A stretch of DNA of 53,790 nt, taken from Roseateles sp. Lineage in GTDB: Bacteria > Pseudomonadota > Gammaproteobacteria > Burkholderiales > Burkholderiaceae_C. The translations under genes and the position numbers were made by a program. The stretch is from positions 1-53,790 of the forward strand of contig NZ_JAFAGT010000102.1 in the NCBI RefSeq assembly GCF_019237615.1, read 5' to 3'. Below are positions 32,422 to 41,602 of this stretch, one piece after another (the first letter of the stretch is position 1; the number at the start of each line of letters is the position of its first letter). The notes below the pieces were generated by a model. That model was not told where the DNA came from. It did not search any database and saw only the letters and a list, made by a program, of their open reading frames with translations.

Positions 32422-33930
32422 TCAGCGTAGCTGCGCCGACTCCGGCGGCAGATTCCACCAGCCGCCCCCCAGCGCCTGGAACAGGGCCACCACGTTGGAC
32501 AGCCGTGTCGCCTGGGCGCCGGCCAGCTGCTGCTCGGCCTGGCGGCTGGCCAGCTCAGCCGCCAGCGTGCCCGTGCGGTCCGCGTAGCCGGCGTCCTGGC
32601 GACGCTTGGCGGTCGCCCAGCTGCGCCGGGCGACGTCGCGGCCACGCTCGGCCAGCTCGAAGGCCTTCTCGTCCGCCTCGATGGCGTGCAGCGCGTCCGC
32701 GACGTTCTGCAGCGCGGCCAGCACCGTGGCCCGGTACTGCGCCTGGGCCTGGTCGGCTGCGGCCGCAGCCGCGCGCTCGCGGTGGCGTGCCGCGCCGGCG
32801 TCGAACAAGGGCACGACCAGGTTGGCGGTGAGGTCGAAGAAGCGCCCGCTGGCCCAGAAGGCCTGCGACAGATGCGCAGCCGCACCGCCGGCATTGCCGG
32901 TGATGGAGAACTGCGGCAGCCGGGCCGCACGCGCGCCGCCGACCTGGGCCACCGCCGCGTGCAGCTGCTCCTCGGCCGCCCGCACGTCCGGGCGCTGTTC
33001 CAGCAGCCGTGACGGCAGACTCAGCGGCAGCTCGGGTGGCAGCCGGAAGTCGTGCAGCGCGAATTCCGGCATGGGCCGGTCCTGCGGCGCGCCGATCAGT
33101 GTGCGCATCAGGTGGCGGTTCTGCTCCAGCTGCTGCCGCAGGCCGGGCAGGATCTGCTGCTGCGCAAGCAGTGCCGAGCGTGCGGCATCCTCGTCCTGGG
33201 CCGCGGCATAGCCGGCGCGGCGCTGGCGTTGGGCGAGCTGCAGCGCTGCCTCGGCCGCCTGCGCACCGGCCTCGGCCGCGCGGATCTGCTCGCGCCACTG
33301 GCCGTCCTGTATGGCCGCCGACACGAGGTTGGCCACCAGCGTGACCCGCGCCGCCTGCCACTCGTGGCGCTGCGCCTCGGCCAGGGCCGCCGCGGCCTCG
33401 GACTGGCGGCGGTTGGCGCCGAAGACGTCGGGCGCGTAGCTGACCGACACCTGGGCGGTGTGGAAGTTGTAGATCACCGGTGTGTTGAACGGTGCTGTGC
33501 CGCCTTCGGCCGCGGGCGTGTTGGCCCCCGTCTCGATGACGCTGCCGTCGCCCTGCACGCCGGGAGAGTTGCCGCCCAGGTTTCCGGCGATCTTGGTGCG
33601 CGTCGGGCTGTAGCTGGCCTGCAGCTGCGGCCACAGCGCGGCGTCCTGCACGCGTCGGTTCTCCTGTGCGACGCGCAGCGCATGCCGGGCGGCCTCCAGC
33701 GTCGGGTTGGCCCGCAGCGCCTCGGCGACAAGGCGGTCCAGCTCGGGATGACCGAACGCGGTCCACCAGTCGGCCGGGATGTCGCGCTCGGCGCGCTCAT
33801 CCATGGCCGGGCCCTGCGCGTAGGCGCGGCCGGTGTCGAGCTGGGGGCGGGCGTAGTCGGGCCCGACGGCGCAGCCGGCCAACGCGAGCAGGCACAGCGC
33901 CAGCGCCGACTCAAGCCGGGTTGTTTTCAT
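32422..33930 (-). CDS. RND-system outer membrane lipoprotein (NodT/CusC family), system 1
   Basis: 502 residues. A lipoprotein signal with lipobox LALAGC (Cys20) is followed by the CAVGPDYARP start typical of NodT-type outer membrane factors. Two repeated OEP domains carry long alpha-helical barrels (for example LRVAQENRRVQDAALWPQLQASYSP and EQRPDVRAAEEQLHAAVAQVGGARAARLPQFS). It would form the exit duct for the RND pump encoded upstream; its start overlaps the pump stop by 20 bp. Confidence 0.92.
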   Translation of the reverse strand: MKTTRLESALALCLLALAGCAVGPDYARPQLDTGRAYAQGPAMDERAERDIPADWWTAFGHPELDRLVAEALRANPTLEAARHALRVAQENRRVQDAALWPQLQASYSPTRTKIAGNLGGNSPGVQGDGSVIETGANTPAAEGGTAPFNTPVIYNFHTAQVSVSYAPDVFGANRRQSEAAAALAEAQRHEWQAARVTLVANLVSAAIQDGQWREQIRAAEAGAQAAEAALQLAQRQRRAGYAAAQDEDAARSALLAQQQILPGLRQQLEQNRHLMRTLIGAPQDRPMPEFALHDFRLPPELPLSLPSRLLEQRPDVRAAEEQLHAAVAQVGGARAARLPQFSITGNAGGAAAHLSQAFWASGRFFDLTANLVVPLFDAGAARHRERAAAAAADQAQAQYRATVLAALQNVADALHAIEADEKAFELAERGRDVARRSWATAKRRQDAGYADRTGTLAAELASRQAEQQLAGAQATRLSNVVALFQALGGGWWNLPPESAQLR

Positions 33931-36900
33931 GATCGACCTCGGAGAAATTCGCGAACAGCCGCATCGCCGCGGGCAGCGCGATCAGCGTGAAGAGCGTGCC
34001 GGTGACGATGCCGCCGACGATGACGCAGGCGAAGGGTCGCTGCGTCTCGCTGCCTATGCCCTGCGACAGCGCGGCCGGCAGCAGGCCCAGGCCGGCCATC
34101 AGCGCGGTCATCAGGATGGGGCGCAGCCGCGCGACGGCGCCCTCGGTGATGGCGGTGGCGACGGCTGCGCCAGCGCGCACGCGCTGCATGACCTCCTCGG
34201 TCAGGATGACGCCGTTCTGCACGGAGATGCCCGCCACCGCGATGAAGCCCACCGCCGCCGACACCGACAGGTGCAGCCCCGCCAGTCCGAGCGCCGCGAG
34301 CCCGCCGACCAGGGTGAACGGCACCATGCCCAGCACCAGCAGCGCCAGGCGCACCGAGCGGAAGGTCCAGAACAGCAGCGAGAAGATCAGCAGCGCCGTC
34401 AGCGGGATGATGACGGCGAGTCGCGCGACGGCGCGCTGCGAGTTCTCGAACTGGCCACCCCAGCGCAGCTCGTAACCCTCGGGCAGCGTCACGGCCGCGG
34501 CGACGCTGCGCTGTGCCTCCTCGACGAAGCTGCCCTGGTCCCGTCCCAGCAGGTTGACCTTGACGATGACGGCGCGCGAGCCGGCCTCGCGCACGATGCG
34601 CGAGGCGCCCTCGCGCACTTCGATGCGGGCGACTTCGGACAGCGCGATGCTGGCCTTGCTGTCTGGCAGGGCCAGCGGCAGGCTGGCAATCGCATCGACG
34701 CTGTTGCGCTGCGCTGCCGCCACGCGCAGCACGATGTCGAAGCGGCGGTCCTCGTCGAAGTAGCTGGACACGGCCGCGCCGGACATCGCCTGCGTGACCA
34801 GCTTGTTCACATCGTCCACCGCCAGCCCATGGCGCGCCAGGCGCAGCCGGTCGGGCGTGACGACGATCTCCGACTGGCCGCCGACGCGCGTGTAGTCCAC
34901 GTCGGTCGCGCCGCGGATGCGACGTATCGTGTCGGCCACCGCGTTGGCCTTCTGCTCCAGCACGTCGAGGCTGGGGCCGGTGATCTTCGCGACGATCTCG
35001 CCGCGGAAGCCCGACAGCGACTCCTCAACGTTGTCCTGGATGACCTGCGAGAAGTTGGTCGTGATGCCGGGGATGCCCGCCAACTGCTCCGACATATCGG
35101 CCACCAGTGCCTCCTTGTTCGCGAAGCGCCACCCTGAACGCGGCTGAAGGTCAACCAGGATCTCCAGGTTGTTCGGGCCCTTGGGGTCGGAGCCGTCGTC
35201 GGGCCGGCCGGCCTGCGAGATCACATGAGACACCTCGGGATACTCGCGCAGCTTCGCGCGCACGCGCTTCTCGATGGACTGTGTGGTTTCCAGCGCGGCC
35301 GAGGTCGGCAGCGTGATGGTCAGCCAGATGTTGCCCTCGTCCAGCTTGGGCAGGAACTCGCTGCCCAGCCGCGGCGCTAGCGCCAGTGCGACGACCACCG
35401 GTACGGCCGACAGCAGCAGCGTGCCGGCGCCGCGCGCCAGCGTCCACGCCACGACACGGCGATAGCGTGCCTGCAGTCGCTCGAGCCAGGGCTTGTGCTT
35501 CTCGACGAGGCTGCCGCGCTGCAGCAACAGCGCCAGCAACGCCGGCACCACGGTGAAGGTCAGCAGCACTGCGCCGAGCAGCGCGAAGCTCAGCGTCAGC
35601 GCGACCGGCGTGAAGATCTTCCCCTCCACGCGCTGGAACGTGAAGATGGGCACGAAGGCCAGGATGATGATGGCCTTGGAGAACAGCACCGGGTGGGCCA
35701 TGGCGCCCATCGTCTGGTGCAGTGCATGCAGCCGCTGGCCGCGCTCTAGCTGCCGGCCCGGCACGGCCAGCCTCACCATCAGCGCCTCGACGATGACCAC
35801 GGCGCTGTCGATGATGATGCCGAAGTCCACGGCGCCGAGCGAGATCAGGTTGGCCGACACGCCGCGCGCGTTCATCAGGATGAAGGCGAACATCAGCGCC
35901 AGCGGGATCACCGTCGCAACGACCAGCGCCGCGCGCCAGCTCGACAGGAAGACGACCAGTACCGCGATGACCAGCACGGCACCGACGAGCAGGTTCTCGG
36001 CCACGGTCGAGACGGTGTGGTGCACCAGCTGCGTGCGGTCGTAGATGGGCACGACGCGCACGCCCTTGGGCAGGCGCGGCTGCAGCTGCTCGATGCGTTC
36101 GCGCAGCTCGGCGTTGATGGTCGCCGGGTTGCCGCCCTTGGTCATCGACACGATGCCCTCGACGACGCTGTCCTGCGCGTCCACGCCGACGCTGCCGTAC
36201 AGCGGTCGCTCGCCGGCATGCACCTCGGCCAGGTCGCCCACGGTGATGGAGCGGCCCTGGCGCGCCGCGACGACGATGCGCCGGATGTCTTCCAGACCGC
36301 CGACGAGGCCCTCGGTGCGCACCACCAGGGCGGCGTCGCCCTGGCGCAGCACGTTGCCGCCGGTGCTGGCGTTGCCGTTCGACAGTGCCTGGCTCAGCTG
36401 CTCCAGCGTGACCTGGTACTTGCGCAGCGCGAGCAGGTCGGCATCGACCTGGTACTCGCGGATTGCGCCGCCGAAGGTGACGACGTCGGCCACGCCCGGC
36501 GTCATCCGCAGCGCCGGCCGGATGACCCAGTCCTGCAGCGTGCGCACCTCGGCAGCCGGCAGGCCTGGCGCCTCAATGGCGTAGCGGTAGATCTCGCCGA
36601 CCGCCGTGGACAGCGGCGCCAGCTCGGGCTGCACGCCCGGCGGCAGGCTCACGGTAGAAAGCTTCTCGGTGACTTGCTGGCGCGCGAAGTAGTCGTCGGT
36701 GCCGTCCGCGAAGGTCAGCGTGACGATGGACAGGCCCGTCATCGTCACCGAACGCACGTTGATGAGGTGAGGGATGCCCGACACCTCGCGCTCGACGGGC
36801 AGCGTGACCGCACGCTCCATGTCCTGCGGGGCCTGACCCGGCATCTGCGAGATCACGCGCGCCTGCACGTCCTGCACGTCCGGGAAGGCCTCGATGGGCA

Positions 36901-37000
36901 GGCTGCGCAGCGCGTAGGCGCCGAAGCCGATCAGCGCCGCGGCGAGCAGGAAGACGAAGACGCGCTGCGTCAGCGCGAAGACGATGAGACGGTCGATCAT
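33911..37000 (-). CDS. HME-type (CzcA/CusA-like) RND efflux permease, system 1
   Basis: 1,029 residues, 12 membrane helices and two large periplasmic loops. The TM4 acidic motif LGAVDFGIIIDSAVVIVEA has the two aspartates and glutamate of proton-coupled HME (heavy-metal efflux) pumps, and the N-terminus LRSLPIEAFPDVQDVQARV is CzcA-like. Divalent cations such as zinc, cobalt, cadmium or nickel are the likely substrates; ions cannot be chosen from motifs. ATG at 37000 overlaps the adaptor stop by 4 bp. Confidence 0.93.
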   Translation of the reverse strand: MIDRLIVFALTQRVFVFLLAAALIGFGAYALRSLPIEAFPDVQDVQARVISQMPGQAPQDMERAVTLPVEREVSGIPHLINVRSVTMTGLSIVTLTFADGTDDYFARQQVTEKLSTVSLPPGVQPELAPLSTAVGEIYRYAIEAPGLPAAEVRTLQDWVIRPALRMTPGVADVVTFGGAIREYQVDADLLALRKYQVTLEQLSQALSNGNASTGGNVLRQGDAALVVRTEGLVGGLEDIRRIVVAARQGRSITVGDLAEVHAGERPLYGSVGVDAQDSVVEGIVSMTKGGNPATINAELRERIEQLQPRLPKGVRVVPIYDRTQLVHHTVSTVAENLLVGAVLVIAVLVVFLSSWRAALVVATVIPLALMFAFILMNARGVSANLISLGAVDFGIIIDSAVVIVEALMVRLAVPGRQLERGQRLHALHQTMGAMAHPVLFSKAIIILAFVPIFTFQRVEGKIFTPVALTLSFALLGAVLLTFTVVPALLALLLQRGSLVEKHKPWLERLQARYRRVVAWTLARGAGTLLLSAVPVVVALALAPRLGSEFLPKLDEGNIWLTITLPTSAALETTQSIEKRVRAKLREYPEVSHVISQAGRPDDGSDPKGPNNLEILVDLQPRSGWRFANKEALVADMSEQLAGIPGITTNFSQVIQDNVEESLSGFRGEIVAKITGPSLDVLEQKANAVADTIRRIRGATDVDYTRVGGQSEIVVTPDRLRLARHGLAVDDVNKLVTQAMSGAAVSSYFDEDRRFDIVLRVAAAQRNSVDAIASLPLALPDSKASIALSEVARIEVREGASRIVREAGSRAVIVKVNLLGRDQGSFVEEAQRSVAAAVTLPEGYELRWGGQFENSQRAVARLAVIIPLTALLIFSLLFWTFRSVRLALLVLGMVPFTLVGGLAALGLAGLHLSVSAAVGFIAVAGISVQNGVILTEEVMQRVRAGAAVATAITEGAVARLRPILMTALMAGLGLLPAALSQGIGSETQRPFACVIVGGIVTGTLFTLIALPAAMRLFANFSEVDHENNPA

Positions 37001-38142
37001 GGTTGCGGCGCCGCCAGTTCGGCGTCCAGCAGCAACGCGCCGCTGACGACGACGCGCTCGCCGGCAGCCAGCCCCTGCTTGACGAAGCTGTCGTCGCCGC
37101 CGCGCGCCGCCAGCTCGACGCGGCGGCGCTTGAAGCGGCCGGGCTCGATCTCGACGAAGACGAAGGCGTAGACGCCGCGGTTGACCACCGCCGCATTCGG
37201 CACGCGCACTGCCTGCACGCCGTCTGTGGGTTGCAGCCAGGCGCGGACGAACATCTCGGGCAGCAGGCGGCCATCGCGGTTGTCCAGCGCAGCGCGCAGC
37301 GTCGCGCGACGGGTGCTGGGGTCGATCACGCGGCCGACCTGCACGACGCGGGCCTCGCGCCTCTCGCCCGGCGCGGCATCGGTCTCGACCAGCAGCCGGT
37401 CGCCTGCGCGAACCCGGCCGACCAGCTTCTCCGGAAGGTCGGCCAGCACCCACAGGCGGCGCAAGTCGCTGACGACGAACAGCGGTGCTGGCGGCGCCGG
37501 TGCCACCTCGGCGGCGGGCCCGACGTTGCGCTCCGTGACGACGCCGGCCAGCGGGCTGGCGAGCGTCAGGCGCTGCCCTCGCAGCGGCAACCCGCGCGGG
37601 TTCAGGTTGTGCAGCCGGCGCTCGGCGCGCTCACGCTCGGTACGGGCCTGGGCCAGCTCGGCCTCGGCCTGCTCCAGCTCGCGGTGTGCGACCGCGTCAC
37701 CCGGCGCCAGCTCGCGCAGCCGCGCGGCGGCGCGCTGCTTGAGGGCGACGTCGGCGTCGGCGCGCGCCAGGTCGGCCTGCGCGCTGCCCAGGTCCGGCGT
37801 GTCCAGCACCAGCAGCGGCTGTCCGGCGCGGACGACGTCGCCCGGGGCGGCCGGCAGTTCGACGACGCGGCCGGAGACCGAGGTGGACAGCCGCGCCGTC
37901 ACGTCTTCATCGTAGGCCAGCCGAGCCTCCAGCGGCTGGGCCAGCGGCACCGCGAACGCCTCGGCGGGCTGACTGCGCAGCATGGCGAGCTGCGGCGCGC
38001 CGGCTGCGTAGCGCACCTCGTCGGCCGCGGCGGCGGGCGCCGCTGCGTGAGCGGCCGGGGCGGGCTCGCGGTCCTGGCATGCGGCCAGCAGGGCCGCCGC
38101 GAGAAGCAGCAGCAGCAGGGGTTTGGGGGTCGAGGGATTCAC
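36997..38142 (-). CDS. RND periplasmic adaptor (CzcB/CusB-like), system 1
   Basis: 381 residues from GTG 38142. That start places a lipoprotein-type signal at the N-terminus (PLLLLLLAAALLAACQDRE) and leaves room for a divergent promoter; an ATG at 38217 would add 25 residues and almost abut the response regulator. The barrel-sandwich (VVELPAAPGDVVRAGQPLLVLDTPDLGSA), a coiled-coil hairpin (about residues 115-170) and beta-barrel domains are recognisable. It links the pump to the outer membrane factor. Confidence 0.88.
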   Translation of the reverse strand: MNPSTPKPLLLLLLAAALLAACQDREPAPAAHAAAPAAAADEVRYAAGAPQLAMLRSQPAEAFAVPLAQPLEARLAYDEDVTARLSTSVSGRVVELPAAPGDVVRAGQPLLVLDTPDLGSAQADLARADADVALKQRAAARLRELAPGDAVAHRELEQAEAELAQARTERERAERRLHNLNPRGLPLRGQRLTLASPLAGVVTERNVGPAAEVAPAPPAPLFVVSDLRRLWVLADLPEKLVGRVRAGDRLLVETDAAPGERREARVVQVGRVIDPSTRRATLRAALDNRDGRLLPEMFVRAWLQPTDGVQAVRVPNAAVVNRGVYAFVFVEIEPGRFKRRRVELAARGGDDSFVKQGLAAGERVVVSGALLLDAELAAPQP

Positions 38143-38248
38143 GGCGACGGCGGCAGGCAGAATTGCCGCGGGAGAATTCGCAAGCCGGCGACGGTAGGCG
38201 CGCTGGCTTGCAAACACCTATCAGTCGGGCCTGCGGCCCGGAAAGACC

Positions 38249-38923
38249 ATGCAAATCCTCCTCATCGAGGACGACCCAGAAATCCGCCGCGAGCTGATGC
38301 TGCGCTGGCAGTCCAAGGGCTGGGGCGTCACCACCTGCGATAGCCTGGCGAGCGCTGACCGGCATGCGCGCAACCACGTGCACGAGCTGGTCGTGCTCGA
38401 CCTGCAGCTGCCCGACGGCGACGGCCTGGACTGGCTGCGGCGCTGGCGGCCGCGCGACCCAGGCACGCCGGTGCTGGTCCTGACCGCACGCGACCGAGTG
38501 GCCGACCGCGTCAGCGGGCTGCAGGGCGGCGCCGACGACTACCTGACCAAGCCCTTCGCCGCGACCGAGCTGGACGCTCGCATCGAGGCGCTGATGCGCC
38601 GCACCTCGCGGGACCGCGACGCCCGGCTGCAGTTCGGCCCTCTTCTTTGGCTGCGCGACGAGGCCAGGCTGCTGATGGACGGCACCGAACTCGAGCTGCA
38701 TCCGCGCGAGTTTGAGGTGCTGGGGCTGCTGATCCGCAGGGCGCCGCGGCTGGTGCCCAAGCGCGTCATCGTCGACGCGCTGGCCGAGAAGAACATCGAG
38801 GTCGGCGACAGCGCAGCGGAGGTCTACGTCTCGCGGCTGCGGCGCAAGCTCGGCGCGGGCGCGGTGCAGATCGACACGGTGCGCGGTTTCGGCTACCGGC
38901 TGCTGCTGGCCGAGGCCGCGTGA
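38249..38923 (+). CDS. OmpR-family response regulator
   Basis: 224 residues. The receiver domain has acidic pocket IEDD, phosphoacceptor D51 in LVVLDLQLPDGDG and conserved Lys in YLTKPFAATEL. The winged-helix domain (about 128-222) ends AVQIDTVRGFGYRLL. It is divergent from RND system 1 and 1.4 kb upstream of RND system 2, so it may control both. Its stop overlaps the kinase start (GTGA). Confidence 0.94.
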   Translation: MQILLIEDDPEIRRELMLRWQSKGWGVTTCDSLASADRHARNHVHELVVLDLQLPDGDGLDWLRRWRPRDPGTPVLVLTARDRVADRVSGLQGGADDYLTKPFAATELDARIEALMRRTSRDRDARLQFGPLLWLRDEARLLMDGTELELHPREFEVLGLLIRRAPRLVPKRVIVDALAEKNIEVGDSAAEVYVSRLRRKLGAGAVQIDTVRGFGYRLLLAEAA

Positions 38924-40284
38924 AGCCCGTGGCGCGGCGCTGGCTGCAACGCGAGCTGCAATGGCGGCTGGCGCTGCCGGTGCTGGGCATGGTGCTCGTC
39001 GGCGGCCTCTTCAGCGCGCTGGGCACGGAGTACCTGGTGGACAAAGTGTTCGACCGCTGGCTGTTCGACGCCGCGAGGTCGCTGGCCGCGGAGGTCAGGC
39101 ACGAGGGCGGGCGGGCCCAGATCGCATTGAGCCACCAGGCCGAGACCATGCTGCTCTACGACGTGGTCGACCATGTCGATTTCGCGGTGCTGGACGGCGA
39201 CCGGCTGCTGGCCGGCAGCCCCGGCATCCCGCTTTCGGGCAGCAACGAGCGACGCTATGGCGCGACCAGCCGCGCCTTCGATGCGGTCTACGGCGGCCAC
39301 GAGGTCCGCGTCGCCTGGGTAGATACCGGCACCCCGGCGGCGCGGGTGGGCGTGGCCGAAACGCTGAAGAAGCGCGCCCAGACCCGGCGCGACCTGTTGC
39401 TGGTGTTCTTGCCGCTGGGTCTGGTGGTGGTGCTGGCAGCCTTCGTCGTCGCACGCGGCGTGCGCCGCACCGTGAGCCCGCTGGAGACGCTGGCCGCGCG
39501 CTGGAACCAGCGCGCCCACCTTTCGCTGGACGCCATGCCCACCGACGAGGTGCCGCGCGAGCTGTTGCCTTTCGCCACCGCGCTGAACGACATGCTGCAG
39601 CGCCTGCGTGGTGTGCTGGAGCGTGAGCAACGCTTCGCCTCGACGGCAGCGCACCAGCTGCGCACGCCGCTGACGGCGCTGCAGCTGGGGTTGGCGCGCG
39701 CCGCCGAGGCCTCCGACCTGGCCTCCGCCCGGGGGGTGCTGGAGGAGCTCGGCGAGACCACGCAGCGCACGGCACGGCTCGTGCAGCAGTTGCTTGCGCT
39801 GAGCCGCCTCGACCCGGAGCTGGCCAAGACCACCGCGTTCTCGCGGCTGGACGTGCAGGCGCTGGCGCATGCCGTGGGGCTGGCCTACCAGGACGTTGCC
39901 GCCGACCGCGGCATCCGGCTGGAGTTCGAGGAGACCACGGATGGCTTGCCGGTGCTGATCCGCGGGCAAGCCGAGCTCATCAGCGAGGCCCTGGGCAACC
40001 TGGTGGACAACGCGCTGCGCTACACGCCGGCGGGCGGGCTTGTGCGTATCGCCGTCTCGGCCGCACCACCGACGCTGGCCGTGCACGACGGCGGCCCCGG
40101 TGTACCGGAGCATGAGAAGGAGCGCATCTTCGAGCGCTTCGCGCGTGGCTCGACGGCGCAGGGCGCGGGGACGGGCCTTGGTCTGGCGATCGTCAAGGAG
40201 ATCGCCGAGCTGCATGGCGCCACGGTCCGGCTGGCGCGCTCGCCCTGCGGCGGGGCGCTGTTCTCGCTGGTATTCGAGGCCTAG
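38920..40284 (+). CDS. Sensor histidine kinase, TctE/QseC-like
   Basis: 454 residues from GTG 38920. TM1 is about 20-38, a periplasmic sensor domain about 40-155 (2CSK_N-like), TM2 about 157-178, then a HAMP-like linker. Dimerisation domain with phosphoacceptor H245 in RFASTAAHQLRTPLTAL; ATPase domain with NLVDNALRYTP and GTGLGLAIVKEIA. Partner of the preceding regulator; a metal or other envelope signal is likely given the flanking efflux systems. Confidence 0.94.
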   Translation: MKPVARRWLQRELQWRLALPVLGMVLVGGLFSALGTEYLVDKVFDRWLFDAARSLAAEVRHEGGRAQIALSHQAETMLLYDVVDHVDFAVLDGDRLLAGSPGIPLSGSNERRYGATSRAFDAVYGGHEVRVAWVDTGTPAARVGVAETLKKRAQTRRDLLLVFLPLGLVVVLAAFVVARGVRRTVSPLETLAARWNQRAHLSLDAMPTDEVPRELLPFATALNDMLQRLRGVLEREQRFASTAAHQLRTPLTALQLGLARAAEASDLASARGVLEELGETTQRTARLVQQLLALSRLDPELAKTTAFSRLDVQALAHAVGLAYQDVAADRGIRLEFEETTDGLPVLIRGQAELISEALGNLVDNALRYTPAGGLVRIAVSAAPPTLAVHDGGPGVPEHEKERIFERFARGSTAQGAGTGLGLAIVKEIAELHGATVRLARSPCGGALFSLVFEA

Positions 40285-40366
40285 CGAGCCGGGGCAGGGC
40301 GCCAGGTCAGGGTCCAGTCAGGTGCGCGCCCTCAAAGTGCCCGGCAAACCCCGACCCCAGCCTGCC

Positions 40367-41590
40367 ATGCGCCTGCTCACGAAACGAATCGGCGCCCGTG
40401 CCGCACCCCCCGCCCGGCGCGGGCACGCCCTGTGGAAGGGAGCCGCCATGGCCGCCGCCGTCGGCATCGCCGTGCTGTTGCTGCGTCAGCCGGAAGCGCC
40501 CAAGGCGGTGCCAGCGGCACCTTCCGTCCTGCTGCTGAACGGGGACACCGTGCGCCTCGAACCCGCGCAGGCGGCGGAACTGAAGGTCGGCCCTGTCCAG
40601 ACGCGGTATTTCCAGGCACGGCGGGAGGCGATCGGGAGCATCGATTTCGACCAGGATCACGCGGTCCAGGTCTTCTCGCCCTACCAGGGCCGCATCGGCC
40701 GGGTGCTGGTGCGTGCCGGCGACGAGGTCCGCAAGGGCCAAGTGCTGTACACGGTGCAGGTGCCCGACCTGGCGCAGGCCGCGTCCACGCTGATCTCGAC
40801 CGCTGGCGCGCTGCAGGTCGCCACGGCGACGCTGAAGCGTGCCCAGGCCCTCGCGGCCAGCGAGAGCATCCCGCAGAAGGAACTGCAGCAGGCCGCCGCC
40901 GAGCAGCAGGCCGCCGACGGCGCCTATCGTGCGGCGCGCAAGGCGCTGGGTCTGTTCGGGCTGGACAGCGCCGACATCAACGAGATCGAGAAGTCGCGGC
41001 ACGTGGATACCGAGATGCCCGTGCGCAGCCCGCTGGCCGGCCGCGTGGTGACGCGCTCGGCCGCCGAGGGGCTGCTCGTGCAGCCGGGCGCGGGCAACCC
41101 GCCCGTCATGGTGGCCGACCTGCGCAGGCTGTGGATGGTGGCGAGCGTGCCGGAGTCCGAACTCGGCAGCTACCGCCTCGGGCAAAAGGTGGTCGTGACC
41201 GTGCCTGCCTACCCCGACAGGCGCTTCACGGGCATCCTGAGCCACATTGGCGACGTCGCCGATCCGGCCTCGCACCGCATCAGCCTGCGCGCGGAGGTGG
41301 CGGACGCCGAGCATCTGCTGCGGCCGCAGATGCTGGCCCAGTTCGCCATCGAACTGCAGCCGGCGCGCGAGGACCTGGCGATCCACGAGAAGGCGCTGGC
41401 CCGCGAGGGCGATGGCAGCTTCAGTGCCTGGGTCACGCAGGATGCCCAGAGCTTCACGCGGCGCAAGGTGACCACGGGCATGACCCAGGACGGCTGGGTG
41501 CAGGTCACCGGTGGCCTCAAGGCCGGGGAGCGCATCGCGCAAGACCGGGCGCTGTTCCTGAGCAACCTCGCGCAGATGGCGCAGAACTGA
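40367..41590 (+). CDS. RND periplasmic adaptor, system 2
   Basis: 407 residues. An N-terminal membrane anchor (about 26-42, GAAMAAAVGIAVLLL) is followed by biotinyl-lipoyl-like FSPYQGRIGRVLVRAGDEVRKGQ, a helical hairpin (about 135-185) and the barrel domain (VRSPLAGRVVTRSAAEGLLV, LWMVASVPESELGSY). No lipobox, unlike the system-1 adaptor. First gene of a rightward operon with the pump (12-bp gap) and outer membrane factor. Confidence 0.9.
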   Translation: MRLLTKRIGARAAPPARRGHALWKGAAMAAAVGIAVLLLRQPEAPKAVPAAPSVLLLNGDTVRLEPAQAAELKVGPVQTRYFQARREAIGSIDFDQDHAVQVFSPYQGRIGRVLVRAGDEVRKGQVLYTVQVPDLAQAASTLISTAGALQVATATLKRAQALAASESIPQKELQQAAAEQQAADGAYRAARKALGLFGLDSADINEIEKSRHVDTEMPVRSPLAGRVVTRSAAEGLLVQPGAGNPPVMVADLRRLWMVASVPESELGSYRLGQKVVVTVPAYPDRRFTGILSHIGDVADPASHRISLRAEVADAEHLLRPQMLAQFAIELQPAREDLAIHEKALAREGDGSFSAWVTQDAQSFTRRKVTTGMTQDGWVQVTGGLKAGERIAQDRALFLSNLAQMAQN

Positions 41591-41602
41591 GCGGGGGCAG
41601 GG

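Noticed and set aside
37001-37453. N-terminal extension of the system-1 RND pump to 1,180 residues
   Set aside because: The added part is out-of-frame adaptor sequence. MIDRLIVFALTQR at 37000 is the normal pump start, with an ATGA overlap.
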